The notes under the pieces were generated by a model. The model worked only from the letters and a program-made list of their open reading frames with translations, made no database searches and was not told where the DNA came from. Shown in pieces: positions 10,838 through 22,799 of a DNA stretch of 64,000 nucleotides; position 1 is the stretch's first letter; each line of letters starts with the position of its first letter. The stretch is from assembly GCA_003255025.1 (NCBI GenBank), contig QANY01011365.1, positions 310,001-374,000 on the forward strand. The letters run 5' to 3'. This DNA comes from Datisca glomerata (Eukaryota; Streptophyta; Magnoliopsida; Cucurbitales; Datiscaceae). The position numbers were made by a program, and so were the translations under genes.

Positions 10838-12397
10838 TGTTGGATTGAGTTTTAGATTTTGAAGAAAAATTAATAACTGGGACAAGCTCATGGGCGGAAT
10901 TTCAAAAAAAATTTATACAAACGTTTAATCCAATTAAACATGAAACCAATAAATGAATACGCATAATCATATAAACATATCGAGAAAAGATTGAAACAAT
11001 TTATAGCTTTTTAATTAATGAAGAATTTCTGATTTGACGGGATCCAATTTCTATCTCGTGTTCTTCGTTTTTTGCAGAGCTAGTAATTGATATTCGCACC
11101 GATAACCACCTGTTAGAATCAGAAGTATATCTCTCAAGGATATCGGTAGGAATTGAGTTTCAAAATAACCGTGGAAGTAAAAACAAAATTTTCTCTTCTC
11201 CTTGGAGTTTTTGGCGGCAGCTAGTGAAGGAGGGTGAGAGAAACCTTTTTTTGCTATGATTTAACACACTGTGGTTAGGGTTAGGGATGCAACCCTAATG
11301 CAATCCTTTATATATTAGTTACAGAATTTACCCATCTGCCCCTATATGATAAAACTAAAAATTTCGTTATCCCTACACCGTGATGTGTGATTTTGACATC
11401 TCCACCAGAGCTAAAATAGTGTCCAAATTCATCATCCAAATTGATGAATTAAATTGATCCCTAATAATTAATTAATTAATTTTTTTGATTTACTAATTAT
11501 CAAATAATTAGAAAATAATAAAATAATTAATTTTAACATTAATTTTACTGTTCAATAATTTAGTGATGACACCCATCTCATATGGGGGTTCAGGAAGTGT
11601 ACCTTGGGCCAAAACACATTTTTGTCCAATTGACGTTGTTTCTCATTCTCGTCCTTATGAGCTACTCCTGAGATCGAATGGACTCACATGAATAAAGCTA
11701 TCAGATTCAAATACCCGACTAATTATCTCCATAAATTCTCAACCTATTTAATTCCGACATCGTACGACTCCACTATAGGTCCAATGCCGAATAAACTCTC
11801 GATTCATGCGACTTACATTTTCTGTTGGTACAAATAAATATTTATATTTCATGGTCCACAAAATATTTTATGATATTACCCTTCATGAATATCAGTAACA
11901 AGAGTGAAAGGTAAAATTATCATTTTAACCATCGAGTTATTATTTCCTTAACTCTTTATTGACTATGAATAATAAAGACATAACTGTGAAGTGTCTCGTA
12001 TAGTTCACCATGTCTTATTCAATGACTCATGTCATCACGTACAAAGTCCAGTTTATTTATTCATACACTCATTAATAAAACATAAGGTGATGTTGTTACT
12101 TTTACAATCTTACTATGAATTTCATATCTGTGAATCACACAACTCCAACATAATTGAATTACAATCCCAACAACTGAGGTATTGTCTAAAAATTCAAACT
12201 CACTCATTTGCAATATCGAAAATCGCAAGTAACTAAGTTAAGTTTTGTATTCACCTTAAGATTAAGGCAATTATGAAAATACCATTAATGTGTAATAATT
12301 AGATTTAGAGCTAAATAAATGGCCATAAAAAACTTAACTGCTTAAAGTCTTACTGAATGGATTTGCCAGGTTGTTGACCGTCGATATGTGTGTTACT

Positions 12398-13134
12398 TTA
12401 ACATAACCATGCTGAACAATCTCTCTGATGAGGTGGTACTTTTGTTCTATATGTTTGAAATTTTGTGGCTCCTCGATTCCTTATTGAAAAATGGTCTTTT
12501 GTCATTTTGTCTTCTATGCAGGATTCACATGTGAGTAGTGATCCCACACTTAAAGTTTTTAATGGACCATCATTTGCAAGTATTTTAATCCCGTCTAAGC
12601 TAATGTGACCAAGATGTAAGTGACACAAATATGTTAAATTGATTGAGTCAGATTTCAACCTTTTAATATCTCTTTGTAAATCAGTATTTACTTCAGTATC
12701 ACATATCGTTATAACTTTTGGTTTTTCATAGAATAAGTTGTTAACCATGCATGCAGTAGTAATTAAGCAATCATGTTTAAAATATCAACATCATTATCAA
12801 TGAAATCCAAATAAAATCCTAGCTCAATTAAACTAGATAGTGAAATGAGGTTTCTAATAAAAACCAGGATATAATAAACATCACGCAAAACCAAATAAAT
12901 GTTCTCAAATAAAAATTTAATCGTTCCAACTGATAGTACTGATAGTAGTGCTCCATTCCTCCAACGGAAGCTGAACTTGTCCTCGTTAAGCCTTCTGCTT
13001 TCCCTTAACCCCTGCAGGGAGCAAAAAATATTGTTAGTGGTTGTAGAGTCTACAACCCACAAAAACATAGATTCAGCCACATAACAGGCTTCAATAACAT
13101 TCTTTCTTAAAAAATCTTCAAACTCTCCTAGCAA
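12398..13134 (-). pseudogene. Copia protease and gag pre-integrase remnant, second copy
   Basis: The - strand frames read WVVDSTTTNNIFCSLQGL (retropepsin region; the expected DSGAT has become DSTTT) followed by LCHLHLGHISLDGIKIL and CESCIEDKMTK, the hallmark of the gag pre-integrase domain. A frame break lies near 12750. It is a near copy of 13371-14010. The altered catalytic triad and the breaks mark it as dead. Confidence 0.8.
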
Positions 13135-13998
13135 GTACTCTCCACCACAATCGGATTGTAATGTTTTGATTTATTTCTCTAATTTCTTCTCAACCATAGC
13201 CTTGTACTCTTTGAACTTTTCAAAAGTTTTAGAATTTTGGCGCATTGGATAAACATGTCCAAAACATGAGTACTATGAAGGTTACAAAATACTCCTAAGC
13301 TCCTTTTGCTTGGATATTTAATGGCCCACATAAATCACTATGTATGAGTTCGAGTCATTGAGTGGCTCTTTCACCCTTTATTGAAAAATGGTCCTTTGGT
13401 CATTTTGCCTTCTATGCAGGATTCGCACGTGAGTAGTGATCCCACACTTAAAGTTTTCAATGGACCATCCTTTGCAAGTATTTTAATCCCGTCTAAGCTA
13501 ATGTGACCAAGACGTAAGTGCCACAAGTAAGTTAAACTGATTGAGTCAGATTTCAACCTTTTAATATCTCTTTGTAAATCAGTATTTACTTCAATATCAC
13601 ATATCATTAGAAATTTTGGTTTTTCATAGAATAAGGTGTTTACCATGCACGCAGTAGTAATTAAGCAATCATGTTTAAAATATCAATATCATTATCAATG
13701 AAATCCAAATAAAATCCTAGCTCAATTAAACTAGATAGTGAAATGAGGTTTCTAATAAAAACCAGGATATAATAAACATCACGCAAAACCAAATAAATGT
13801 TCTCAAATAAAAATTTAATCGTTCCAACTGATACTGCTGATAGTAGTGCTCCATTCCTCCAACGGAAGCTGAACTTGTCCTCGTTAAGCCTTCTGCTTTC
13901 CCTTAACCCCTGCAGGGAGCAAAAAATATTGTTAGTGGTTGTAGAGTCTACAACCCACAAAAAGATAGATTCAGCCACATAACAAGCTTCAATAATAA
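12477..13998. repeat. Direct duplication of about 620 bp inside the copia-like element
   Basis: Bases of about 12477-13098 recur at about 13375-13997, an offset near 899, with only a few percent substitutions. About 280 bases of different sequence separate the copies. Confidence 0.85.
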
Positions 13999-14010
13999 GT
14001 AATGTACTTT
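13371..14010 (-). pseudogene. Copia protease and gag pre-integrase remnant, first copy
   Basis: The frames encode WVVDSTTTNNI, then LYLVLRDVYYILVF-like leader sequence, then YLWHLRLGHISLDGIKIL and CESCIEGKMTKGPF. In copia polyproteins this order leads directly to the integrase core, but here a duplicate of the same segment follows. Confidence 0.8.
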
Positions 14011-14016
14011 TGGATT

Positions 14017-14211
14017 TCAACTCTTTGAGATAATTAGGGCAGTTGCTTTCCAATGACCAATGACTCTGTAATGATGACACTTGTCTTTCATAACTTTTGA
14101 GTTCACATTCTTAGCTTTCTTCGGACCTCTCTTGTGTTTCTTTTTTGTGCCAGAGGTGGAAGACTTACTTTTAGTATATTTTGCCTCTCCATTCTTCCTC
14201 TTGCCCTTCAA
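14017..14211 (-). pseudogene. Copia gag C-terminus with degenerate zinc knuckle
   Basis: A Lys/Ser-rich 64-codon frame ends in KCHHYRVIGHWKATA, which matches the position and spacing of the CCHC nucleic-acid-binding knuckle but has lost two cysteines. It lies just upstream, in reading direction, of the protease remnant. Confidence 0.65.
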
Positions 14212-14219
14212 AGCAGGGT

Positions 14220-16040
14220 CTTAGTTCTGATGTTGATGTTGTAACACATTGCTATTTGATTCAAAGATGTCACACCTGACAATTTCATGAGAACGCAACC
14301 AAGAAGCATATACATCATTTTCCTCTAAAGTCGATTCAGTAATAGGCTCAAGGGGACAAGGGGTGCTGAGTAGGAACTTATGCTTTTATATCGTTAGTAT
14401 GATATCAAGATTACATTTTCAATCCACGTAATTTTCACCAGTGAGTTTGTTAAATTCAAAATTATTTAGAGTGCGGACAATGCCATGATTACCGAAAAGA
14501 GTAAATAAAATGGTGTAAAAAAATACTTAATCATTTAGAAAAATATGATACATGATGTAAATATTTAAATATTTAAAAATTCGATAAAAATATATTTCTT
14601 CCATGATGTTATGATCAACAACGATAACTCGTCTCATCTAGACTCTTCTCATTTATGTCTCATTTCTAATTTTGAGACTCTTCTCATTTGGTTAACACTT
14701 CTCAAGATGTCATTTCATGTAGCTCAACTAATCACCAATAGTTTTTGTCATCTTAGCCCCATTAACTAGCTCTTATGAGAGATTCTAATGTGATTCGGTC
14801 TAAGTGTTTAACTAACGCATTGGTTTTAAAGGTTACTATGAACTAACAGTCCGTCTAGGAACGCTCCTGCCTCACTACTTTGTTTACAAGCTTTAACTTG
14901 TCAAGCAAATGACTCAAAGTGACACGATTTCTACGTTTCTCCCACTAAAGAGAGGACCGCTAGGACGGCTCTAAACCATTCCTCATGCCACGATCAAGTT
15001 TGCGTTGAAAGCCTTGGCAACGTTTTAACTTAAACGCCTCCCCTTAGTTTTTGAAAAATTGATTTTTCTTTACTTTTTCAAAAAACACAACTGTTTAGAA
15101 ATTTGAAAAGAAAATTTTGAAAATGATTAAATTTAATAAAATTTAAATCATAATTTAAAATTTATAACTTTTATAAAAATTCACATTGTATTTAAAATTA
15201 TAATCCATTATAAATTCAAACTACAATGATGCATGTACATACTACATGTCAATTTGATATTGACATATCCCTATTTCTATATGGTATATTATATGAGGAT
15301 GAGAGATTAATAATAAATCATACAGTCAAAATTAACCTCTTTATGTCTCATTTCTAATTTTAACCTATAAAAGAATAATAAATAAATTACCATATTTAAA
15401 TACTAGTCTTCATGATCTCTGTAATTGTCTCCTTCTCCTTCAGGAAGTCCCACCTCTTTATAACTCTTTACCAAAGTCTAGTCCCATTTTCAAAATTCAA
15501 ATTTCAATTTAAAATTATTGTTCTACAAATTTTTACTTTCATAAAAATGACAAAGTAAATTAACCAATTGATTTATTTTAAAAACAATATACAAAATAAA
15601 TTTTAATTAATTACTGTTGAAAAATTATCAAATAAATAAATTTAATTTATAGAGTCTGGATTGTGCTTGGAATCAAATTCTAAGTCCCTCCGAATCATTT
15701 AGGCCAAGCAACACATGCTTAGTTTAAACTCTCAACAGGCTTGGTGGGTCCACGCCAGCCTAAGGCCCAATATGGTCTTAGGCGCGCTAGTGTTTCCTAA
15801 ACCCTAGGATTTCCTAAACCCTTGTGTCACACCCTAGGGTTTCTAAATCCCATGGTGAATATTATTTAGATTTTGAAAATACCCTTAAGGTGTAACAATT
15901 AGATCTAGAGCTAAATAAATGGTTTTGCTTTTAAACTAATTGGTTACTAGTCAATTCAACAAGTTTCACAACATGCCTAGGTCAACCATTAGAGTCTCTA
16001 CTCCCCTACCCCGAGACCGGCATCCATTGGTTCAACCTAA
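14220..16040. other. Non-coding interior of the nested copia-like element
   Basis: The sequence is AT-rich with no long frame. TTTATGTCTCATTTCTAATTTT occurs at about 14652 and 15341, and TAGAGCTAAATAAATGG at about 12308 and 15908. These dispersed repeats may mark old LTR or leader pieces. Confidence 0.35.
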
Positions 16041-16306
16041 CAGTCATTGTTGGATTTGATTGCCCAATAGATCCTAAGACCGCGAATAATATTTTAAACT
16101 ATCTCAGAAGAGTTTGTCTAGAAGACCGCTCGGTCTTTACTCTTCTTTCATTGACAATAATTTCACGACTTAAGTAAGTTATTAACACACTTTAATTAAA
16201 GAAAACTTTTATTTATTCATAAAATTCAGTAATACATAAATACCAATAAACAACTCTTTACTCATAAAAAATTATTACACCCTACTTTACAGACATAATT
16301 CCAAGA

Positions 16307-16605
16307 CTTATTTCCTTCTGAGAGTATGACTTACGAATTGCTCGCTCCCAAGGATTTATGCCCTTATTTTTCTTTTGAGAGTAAGACTTATGAATTACAT
16401 GCTTCCTAAGACTTACGCCTTTATTTCATTATGAGAGTAGACCTTATAAATTGCTCGCTCCTAAGGACTTAAGCCCTTATTTCCTTCTGAGAGTAGGACT
16501 TATGAATTACCCACTCCCAATAAGTTATGCCCTTATCTTCTTCTGTGAGTACGACTTATGAATTGTTCGTTACTAAGGACTAACGCCTTTATTTTTGCCG
16601 TTGTT
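16307..16605. repeat. 57-bp minisatellite, right half
   Basis: About five further units of the array at 10610-10837 are present, for example CCTTCTGAGAGTAGGACTTA followed by TGAATTACCCACTCCCAA. Confidence 0.85.
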
Positions 16606-16629
16606 TGTTGATGAAGATAGAGAGAGAGA

Positions 16630-18514
16630 GTTGAAACCAAGTATTTTAAGTGGAAATGTTTACAATTCAAACGAAGTATCTTTTCAAATGGACAACATTC
16701 CACGGTTTTGCTAGATCTTCTCCTTCTTCCATTGTTAAATGATAATACCCGTTGTCACCAATTTCGTTGACAATATATGGCTCCTCCTAGGCTGGCCCGA
16801 GTTCTCCTTTTGTTTGAAAGATCTTCTTCAGGATTAGATCCCTTTTTAGATTCATATTTTCGAACTCTTCTTCAAGAGTAAGCTTTTCTTTTCTGATTGT
16901 AATAGGTCATCTAGATCAGAGCCGCCTATCTTCTTTCTTCCAAAAAGTAAAGATTTTCCTTTAAAGTTCTTCATTCTAATACTAATTTAATTTTGGTTTC
17001 ATAGTCAAGCTCCTAAATTCAATCGGTATTACTGCTTCAGTTTAGTATGCCAGAGCGAAATGTATTTCAACCATTGCCTCCCTGGGAGTAGTCCTGTACC
17101 CCCATAATACTGTTGGTAATTCTACCACTCATTTTTCTTTGGCTGATTCCAGCCGCTTTTTCAAGCTTTCGAGTATTATGTAGTACGAACTTTTGGCTTG
17201 CCCGTTCTCTTGTGGATAATACAGTGTAGAGAATTAGTTAGAAATTTTTAAACCTTCACAAAAGGTCTTCACCATCTTCCCTGTGAACTGAAGTCCATTG
17301 TCTAAGATGAGTATTCGAGTAATCTTGTATTTGTATACTATATTCTTCTATAGGAACCCTTTTATTTCGTCTTCACGAATTCTTACGAAAGCTTCAGCTT
17401 CAATCCATTTAGTAAAAAATCTGTTGCTACCAACTGAAAAAATTTCAGAGCCGGTACCATGGGGAGTGGTCCAATAATGTCAAGTGCCCACTACATGAAT
17501 AGCCATAGGCTTGCCACTATATTGAGTTCTCCCAGAGCCATCTTAGCTATTGGTGCAATGCATTGACATTTAACATAATTTCTCGAGTATCGTTTAGCGT
17601 CCTGGTGCATTTTGGGCAAGTAATACCCTTCGTTCAATACTTTGTGAGCTAATGATCTTCCCCTGTATGATTTTCACATATTCCTTCATGGATTTCAACT
17701 AACACATATTGGATTTCTTACCTTAAACATTTTAAATATGGACCTGGAAAAGACCTCTTATATAATAACCCATTAATTAAGGAGTTCTTGGCAATTTGTT
17801 GCTGGATTTTCCTTGTTTGAAGCTCGTCTTCAAGTAATGCCCCATTTTCTAAGTAATAGATTATATCATCATGCCATCTAGGTTCTCTTTCGATCTCCAA
17901 TTCTTCTACCTCCTTCAACAAGAGTGAAATACTTTGTTTTTTGAGAAACTCTACTGGCACGCTTCTCCAGTGTGTGAGTTGTAGCGATGACCTCAGATTT
18001 GCTAACGCATCTGTGTGTCCGTTCTCCGTTCTCAGGATTTGATGAATTTCATAACTTTTCAACAGACCTAATAACTCTTTTGTCCATTATAAGTAGCTTA
18101 TCATTATTTCATCCTTTGCTGAAAATTCTCTCATAACCTGTTTCACAATTAGCATTGAATCACATAATATATTTACATCTGTTACCTCAAATGCCTGTAG
18201 TAGGGAGATTCCCGTTATCAAGGCTTCATATTATGCTTCATTATTTGATGAATGAAACCAAAAGATATGGAATGTTCTAACATTTCTCCGAACTGGGTCT
18301 GTACTACTACCCATGCTCTAGCCCCTTTGTTGTTTGAGGATCCATCAACATACAACTTTGAAGACCCATTTTCTCCTTCTGTCTGAGATCCATTGTTGAC
18401 TTCTTCATCACTGGTGAAGTCTGACACAAAGTCAGCCAGAACTTGCCATTTGATTGACGTTCTCGACTCATAATTGATTTCATATTGGCCAAGCTCAATT
18501 GCCCATTTCACCAT
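16630..18514 (-). pseudogene. Gypsy RNase H and integrase remnant
   Basis: Reading leftward, 18514-18218 gives MVKWAIELGQYEINYESRT, then KLYVDGSSNNKGARAWVVVQ, an RNase H start with its first catalytic Asp. The frame 18062-17718 continues RNase H into the integrase zinc-binding region (TENGHTDALANL, NGLLYKRSFPGPYLKCLR). Further leftward to about 16700, integrase-like fragments persist through many stops. The protein cannot be made. Confidence 0.75.
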
Positions 18515-18779
18515 TCTTCCGCTTACTTAAGGTGAGTGCAACATGCTCCTGATTGTTGAGTCTTTAGCACTTTGATGCTATGTGCTTAGAAGTAGGGTCT
18601 TATCTTTCTCTCAACAATTACAACAGCCAGTGCTTCTTCTATTATGATTTTTGGTGGATGAGCTTCTCCCGTTGTCTCCTTCGTATGAAGGTGGGACTGG
18701 ATTTTCCCGTCTTCATACTGCATGTTTCTGCTATTCTCATTATCTTCCCATCTGGCATCTTGTCCACCTTCTTCTGAAT

Positions 18780-19045
18780 GATTCTCCTATTCCTCATTGT
18801 TGGTTCGATGGCTAACCTCTACACGTGTTTGTGCCAATTCCCGTTGTAAGGCCTTGATTTGGTCTTGCACAGTTTGCCATGCACTGCACAATGTTTAAGT
18901 ATTTCATTGCTCCATCTCCTGCATTCCAGTTAGAATCGTCTGGAGCATCTCAATTGGTGGAGCAGGTTGATCAAAGTGATCATCCCCATTCCTAGTTCAA
19001 TTTCCCTCGTTGAGGGAGGCATTCAATCTGGTTCTAGGCATTTTT
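18780..19045 (-). pseudogene. Gag N-terminus of the Tat-like gypsy element
   Basis: On the - strand from about 19043 the reading is MPRTRLNASLNEGN followed by a stop, then a region with LQRELAQTRVEVSHRT. The same MPRTR start occurs in the gypsy element at 52515, so the two are related. It directly follows the 5' LTR and primer-binding site. Confidence 0.6.
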
Positions 19046-19102
19046 GGTTTTGGAAGATTTTTTTCTTGAGGTTTTTTTCACTCTCAATGAAAGCATAAAA
19101 AA

Positions 19103-19424
19103 TGTAAAATATTTTTTTAGTCATGGAAGAATGGATTACGAACTAATAAAAATAACGAAATTTGAGAGAGTAGAAAGAATAAGAACTCAAGAACTTATGT
19201 TGGCTTGTATTTATTGATCATTTTGAGGTGATACACACTCCTATTTATACACCAATTTCATAACAAGATTACAACGAAGAATAGATAAGCTTCTAGAAAG
19301 AATATCCCTGATAAGATCCCTCTTTTAAACGTATGATTGATCCTACGGTTCTCGTTCTTTATTTTCTCCGCATTAAATCTTCGGTTAGATATTGTCACGT
19401 GCAAGATAAGATTTTGTCTGTTCA
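19103..19424 (-). repeat. 5' LTR of the Tat-like gypsy element
   Basis: The segment starts TGTAAAAT and ends GTCTGTTCA, with TSD GGGAC following. It matches 9068-9413. The leader to its left (CTCTCAATGAAAGCA at about 19081) corresponds to the primer-binding region and matches the equivalent site at about 52559. Confidence 0.8.
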
Positions 19425-19429
19425 GGGAC
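19425..19429. repeat. Target-site duplication GGGAC, right
   Basis: This is the exact partner of 9063-9067. Confidence 0.8.
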
Positions 19430-21148
19430 CACAATTAATAACCCGTAGATCGAGCTTAGTGCTTGAGATTCTCTAAGCTCGAGCTCGAAACACTCCCAAT
19501 CTCCTATACGCGTTAAATAAGATGAGTACTCAAAATCTAAATAATCTCATTTGCCCTTTTTAGTTAAGCTAATCAATGTTCCAAAAAATCTTCAATAATG
19601 AGCAGACTAGTACATTAATTTTTTACAAACCAAAAGAATAAGTTAAAAGCATGCTACTTACATACTTGGAGGACTTAAAAGCTTTGAAAGGATTGAAATT
19701 AACAAGAGCTTCTATCAAAAAGAGCTCTAGATAATGGAGCATAAGCTTGAGAGACAAAGAGCCACAAAAAGTAACAACACATATAGAGACCGAGGTTTCT
19801 ACTAATTTTTTTCTAAGTGAGTTAAAAAAACTATAATTTACGGAAGTTTTTTTAGAAAGAAAAAAACCTACAAATTAACACAAAAATAACATACCGATAA
19901 TATAGTTATTACTTGTAGCATCAACTGTCTTCCATATAGACAGGAAAGATGACAAGGCATCATTTCAAAGAAGAAGTTCGTAAGAGTTTCAAGACACATT
20001 GAGATTTCCACTCACTTTGGGAAATAGTGCTTCTGCCCAAGCAAATCATCACCATCTGTTCTTATGTCCACACTACAAAACGCGATAAGATATATGTCAA
20101 TGGCTTAAAAGACTGACCTGCTTATTGGTTTCCAAAGCAAACATGTAATGATGATGCAACAATTGAGATCAAGTATGTTTAAATTAAAGAGTACAGTGAC
20201 AAAATTCAAACATTAGCTTTCATAAAATTTACGCCAGGAAAAAAGTTGCTGGACTTCAATTACTATCTGTACCCCTGAGCATTTAAGTTGCTTCTTAAGA
20301 ATATGTAGCACAACATAGCGAGATTGTAATTAGCTTTAGGTAATAGAAGGTTAAAAACTTATACAAGTTATATCGAAGTTATTATTACTTGATCCCTCAA
20401 GAAAATCAAATCAATAGTAAGAACTTCTAAATTGCCTTTAGCATAATCCAAAATCTTATGCAACAATGTTATGGCCTACACGAAAATTAGGCAAGAAATG
20501 AATATCGCCTTTAATTCAAAATCAGAACCGGACCAATAAGGAACTCTCTCCCCCGTGGTTAAATATAAGAAAATGTTAAAACAAAAAGGTTACCTCTTTA
20601 CATGGATACTCTAACATGACATTTGCTCCCAGCCTTAAACACACCGAGTTAGTATCCTCACAGTGAGCCCGAGAATATCTCCTAGAAGTGTCTAGAAGTA
20701 AAAAACTAGCGAAGTCAAACAGACTAATTGGTTCCTTTTTTCATATGTTCTGTATTACGAGTTTCAATGAAGTAGGTATAAAAAACTGTTGAAATAAATT
20801 AATTTAAGTTCTTGATATGATTGATGAATCAAATGTAGAGAAGCACTATCGAATCCCCTCCCTTCACGCCGACTCCCCATCACTGTCTCTCACCGAACCG
20901 TGAAACCAAACCTTCCATTTCCTCATGCCCTAATCGCTCCCAGCTCAGCCTATGAATAGGAGCTCATAGTGGTGTGAGCTATGGAGATGAGAGCTTATGA
21001 ACAAGAGCTCAGAGAGAGACGATAATATCAATTTTAATGCATTTAGAGAATAACAAGATATAGTTATAACCAATCTAAACAAATATAGTTAGAATCCAAG
21101 AAATTATTTTATCATCTAAATTAGGACAAAAATACTTATATTCATAAA
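19430..21148. other. Intergenic stretch between the gypsy and copia elements
   Basis: The first 30 bases complete the direct duplication broken by the gypsy insertion. A 37-codon open stretch on the - strand at about 20590-20700 (containing [20 protein letters not shown]) ends at a plausible GT donor and looks like an exon, as does a shorter one near 20020-20080. I do not recognise either. The rest shows nothing coding. Confidence 0.3.
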
Positions 21149-21290
21149 TGAAAGAGCTAACAAGAAGGTGATATTTTGTTTAAAGAAGTTATAAGGAATA
21201 ATGAATAACTTCCTAACATATTGCCTTAACTTCTTGAATTGTCATAGTAGGAGAAGTTGCTGAGGTGGATAGTAGAGAATAGCCTTTTTT
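21149..21290 (-). repeat. 3' LTR of the host copia element
   Basis: TGAAAGAGCTAACAAGAAGG at 21149 pairs with TGAACGAGCTAGCAAGAAAA at 43596. GCCTTAACTTCTTGAATTGT pairs with GCCTTGACTTCTTGAACTGT at about 43730. A - strand polypurine tract (CTTGAGAGGGGATAA) follows near 21297-21311. The inner limit is approximate. Confidence 0.7.
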
Positions 21291-21379
21291 CTTATTATCC
21301 CCTCTCAAGTGGAAGAGCATGTGAACCACTTTGAACTTTGACTTTAAGTACTAAAATCTAGGAGTAGTGAGTGATTTGG

Positions 21380-22553
21380 TCAACAAATCTACTAACTGGT
21401 TAACAGAGGGTACAAATCTGACTTGGAGTTATCTGTGAAGAATTCTATCTCTTATGAAGTGCTTGTCAAGCTCTATATGCTTTGTCCTAGCATTCATAAC
21501 AAGAATAAAAGCAAGAGCAATAACACTCACATTATCAACCCAAAGAATAGGGGGTCATGTAAGAAATAGATGTAATTCTGAAAAAAGACCTTGAATGCTA
21601 GAGATCTCAGCTTCTATATTACCTATTGGTCTGTATTCACTCTCAGTGTTAGATCTAGAAACAATATTTTGCTTGTTAGATGACCAAGAAATAAGATTTC
21701 CACCTTTAAAGACCATATAAGCACCTGTAGATTTTCTATCATCCAAGTTCCCAGCCTAATTAGAATCTGAATAAGCCTGCATTGTTAATGATTTAGAAGG
21801 ATTGAGATGCAAACCTACAATGAGAATTCCTTTAAGGTACTTAAGAACTCTTTTACAGGCTTATCAATGTATGGTGGTTGGATTATTATGTAGATATTGG
21901 CTTAGTTTATTAGTAAAGAAACCTATATCAGGTCTTGTCACAAATAGTTATTGGTGAACACATATGGTACTCTTAAATGAAGTAACATCTCAAAAAAGGT
22001 TCTCCTTTAGATGCAGATAACTGGCCTTATGGTGGAACTTGTGGGAGATGAAGCAAGTTTTGCACCATCCATATGTGTTTTCTTCAAAATATCAACAGTG
22101 TATTTGGACTAAAATAGATAATCTTGAATTTATCTTTGAACATCTTAATACCAATAAAGAAATGAATCTATCCTAAACCCTTCAGTGCAAAAGTTTGACT
22201 CAGGTCATGTAGTACCTTGTTCATCATGGAAGTGATGTTTTTCGTGAGTAGGATGCCATCTACATATACTAGCTGAAACAAAACAACTTACGAAGTTTTG
22301 TAGATAAACAAGGAGGAATAAAAAATAGAAGATGTAAATCCCCAATTTAACAGTGTGTGGACTTGAGTCTATCATGTTCAGCCACTGGAGCTTGTTTACG
22401 ACCATATAAGGTTTTCTTTCACTTGCAAACATATCATGGTCTTGAAGCATCTTGGAATCCCTCTGGCTGTGACATGTATACTGATTTTTGTAAAATTTTA
22501 TTTAGAAATGTATTGTTCACATCCAATTGTTGAACTATCCAAACATAAAAAAC
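21380..22553 (-). pseudogene. Copia reverse transcriptase/RNase H, C-terminal part
   Basis: From right to left the frames give QQLDVNNTFLNKILQ and VYMSQPEGFQD, then LVYVDGILLT, where the catalytic YVDD has become YVDG, and lastly DDRKSTGAYMVFKGGNLISW and NTESEYRPIGN of RNase H. Several stops and frameshifts interrupt it. It continues the reverse transcriptase start found at 31908-32087. Confidence 0.85.
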
Positions 22554-22556
22554 AAC
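22554..22556. repeat. Target-site duplication AAC, left
   Basis: AAC here and at 31905-31907 flank the CACTA-like insert. Three bases is the CACTA target duplication, but the local sequence is AAC-rich, so support is moderate. Confidence 0.5.
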
Positions 22557-22770
22557 AACTCCAACAAAAAAGGCTACGATAGCGGCCAAAATACGATGTC
22601 ATAGTATTTCGATAGCGTTTTTGAAAATACTATGTATACCGACGTTATTAAAAGTGGCTACCCTATGATAGTGTTTTTTAAACGCTATCAAAAGTTTCTT
22701 ATAGCATTTTTTAAACACTGTCAAATCCTTTCATAGCGTTGAAAACATGCTATAAAAAGCCTTTCATATA
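22557..22770. repeat. Subterminal repeat region of the CACTA-like element
   Basis: Repeated short motifs in both orientations, such as GATAGCGTTTTT, AAACGCTATC and CATAGCGTT, occupy this end. Such clusters act as transposase-binding sites in known CACTA elements. Confidence 0.6.
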
Positions 22771-22799
22771 CTTACAATTGTACATATATAAACAATAAA

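Larger units (their letters stand above)
10838..16306 (-). mobile_element. Nested Ty1/copia-like element, heavily rearranged
   Basis: The insert begins TGTTGGATT and ends TTCCAAGA, close to the TGTTGGA...TCCAACA ends of copia LTRs. It is flanked by CTTAT and splits the gypsy minisatellite. Coding remnants on the - strand are gag zinc knuckle (14017-14211), protease and gag pre-integrase, the last two present twice. Integrase, reverse transcriptase and RNase H are absent. Extensive LTR-to-LTR similarity is not obvious by eye, so the inner LTR limits are uncertain. It cannot move on its own. Confidence 0.6.
9068..19424 (-). mobile_element. Ty3/gypsy LTR retrotransposon (Tat-like), decayed and internally deleted
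   Basis: Two similar LTRs (9068-9413, 19103-19424) are flanked by GGGAC. Gag start, RNase H and integrase remnants between them read right to left, so the element is on the - strand. With the nested copia element (10838-16306) removed, only about 4.2 kb of interior is left, so most of gag, protease and reverse transcriptase have been lost. The RNase H segment, and a gag start shared with the element at 50-53 kb, suggest the Tat/Ogre lineage. Stops and frameshifts throughout make it non-functional. Confidence 0.85.
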
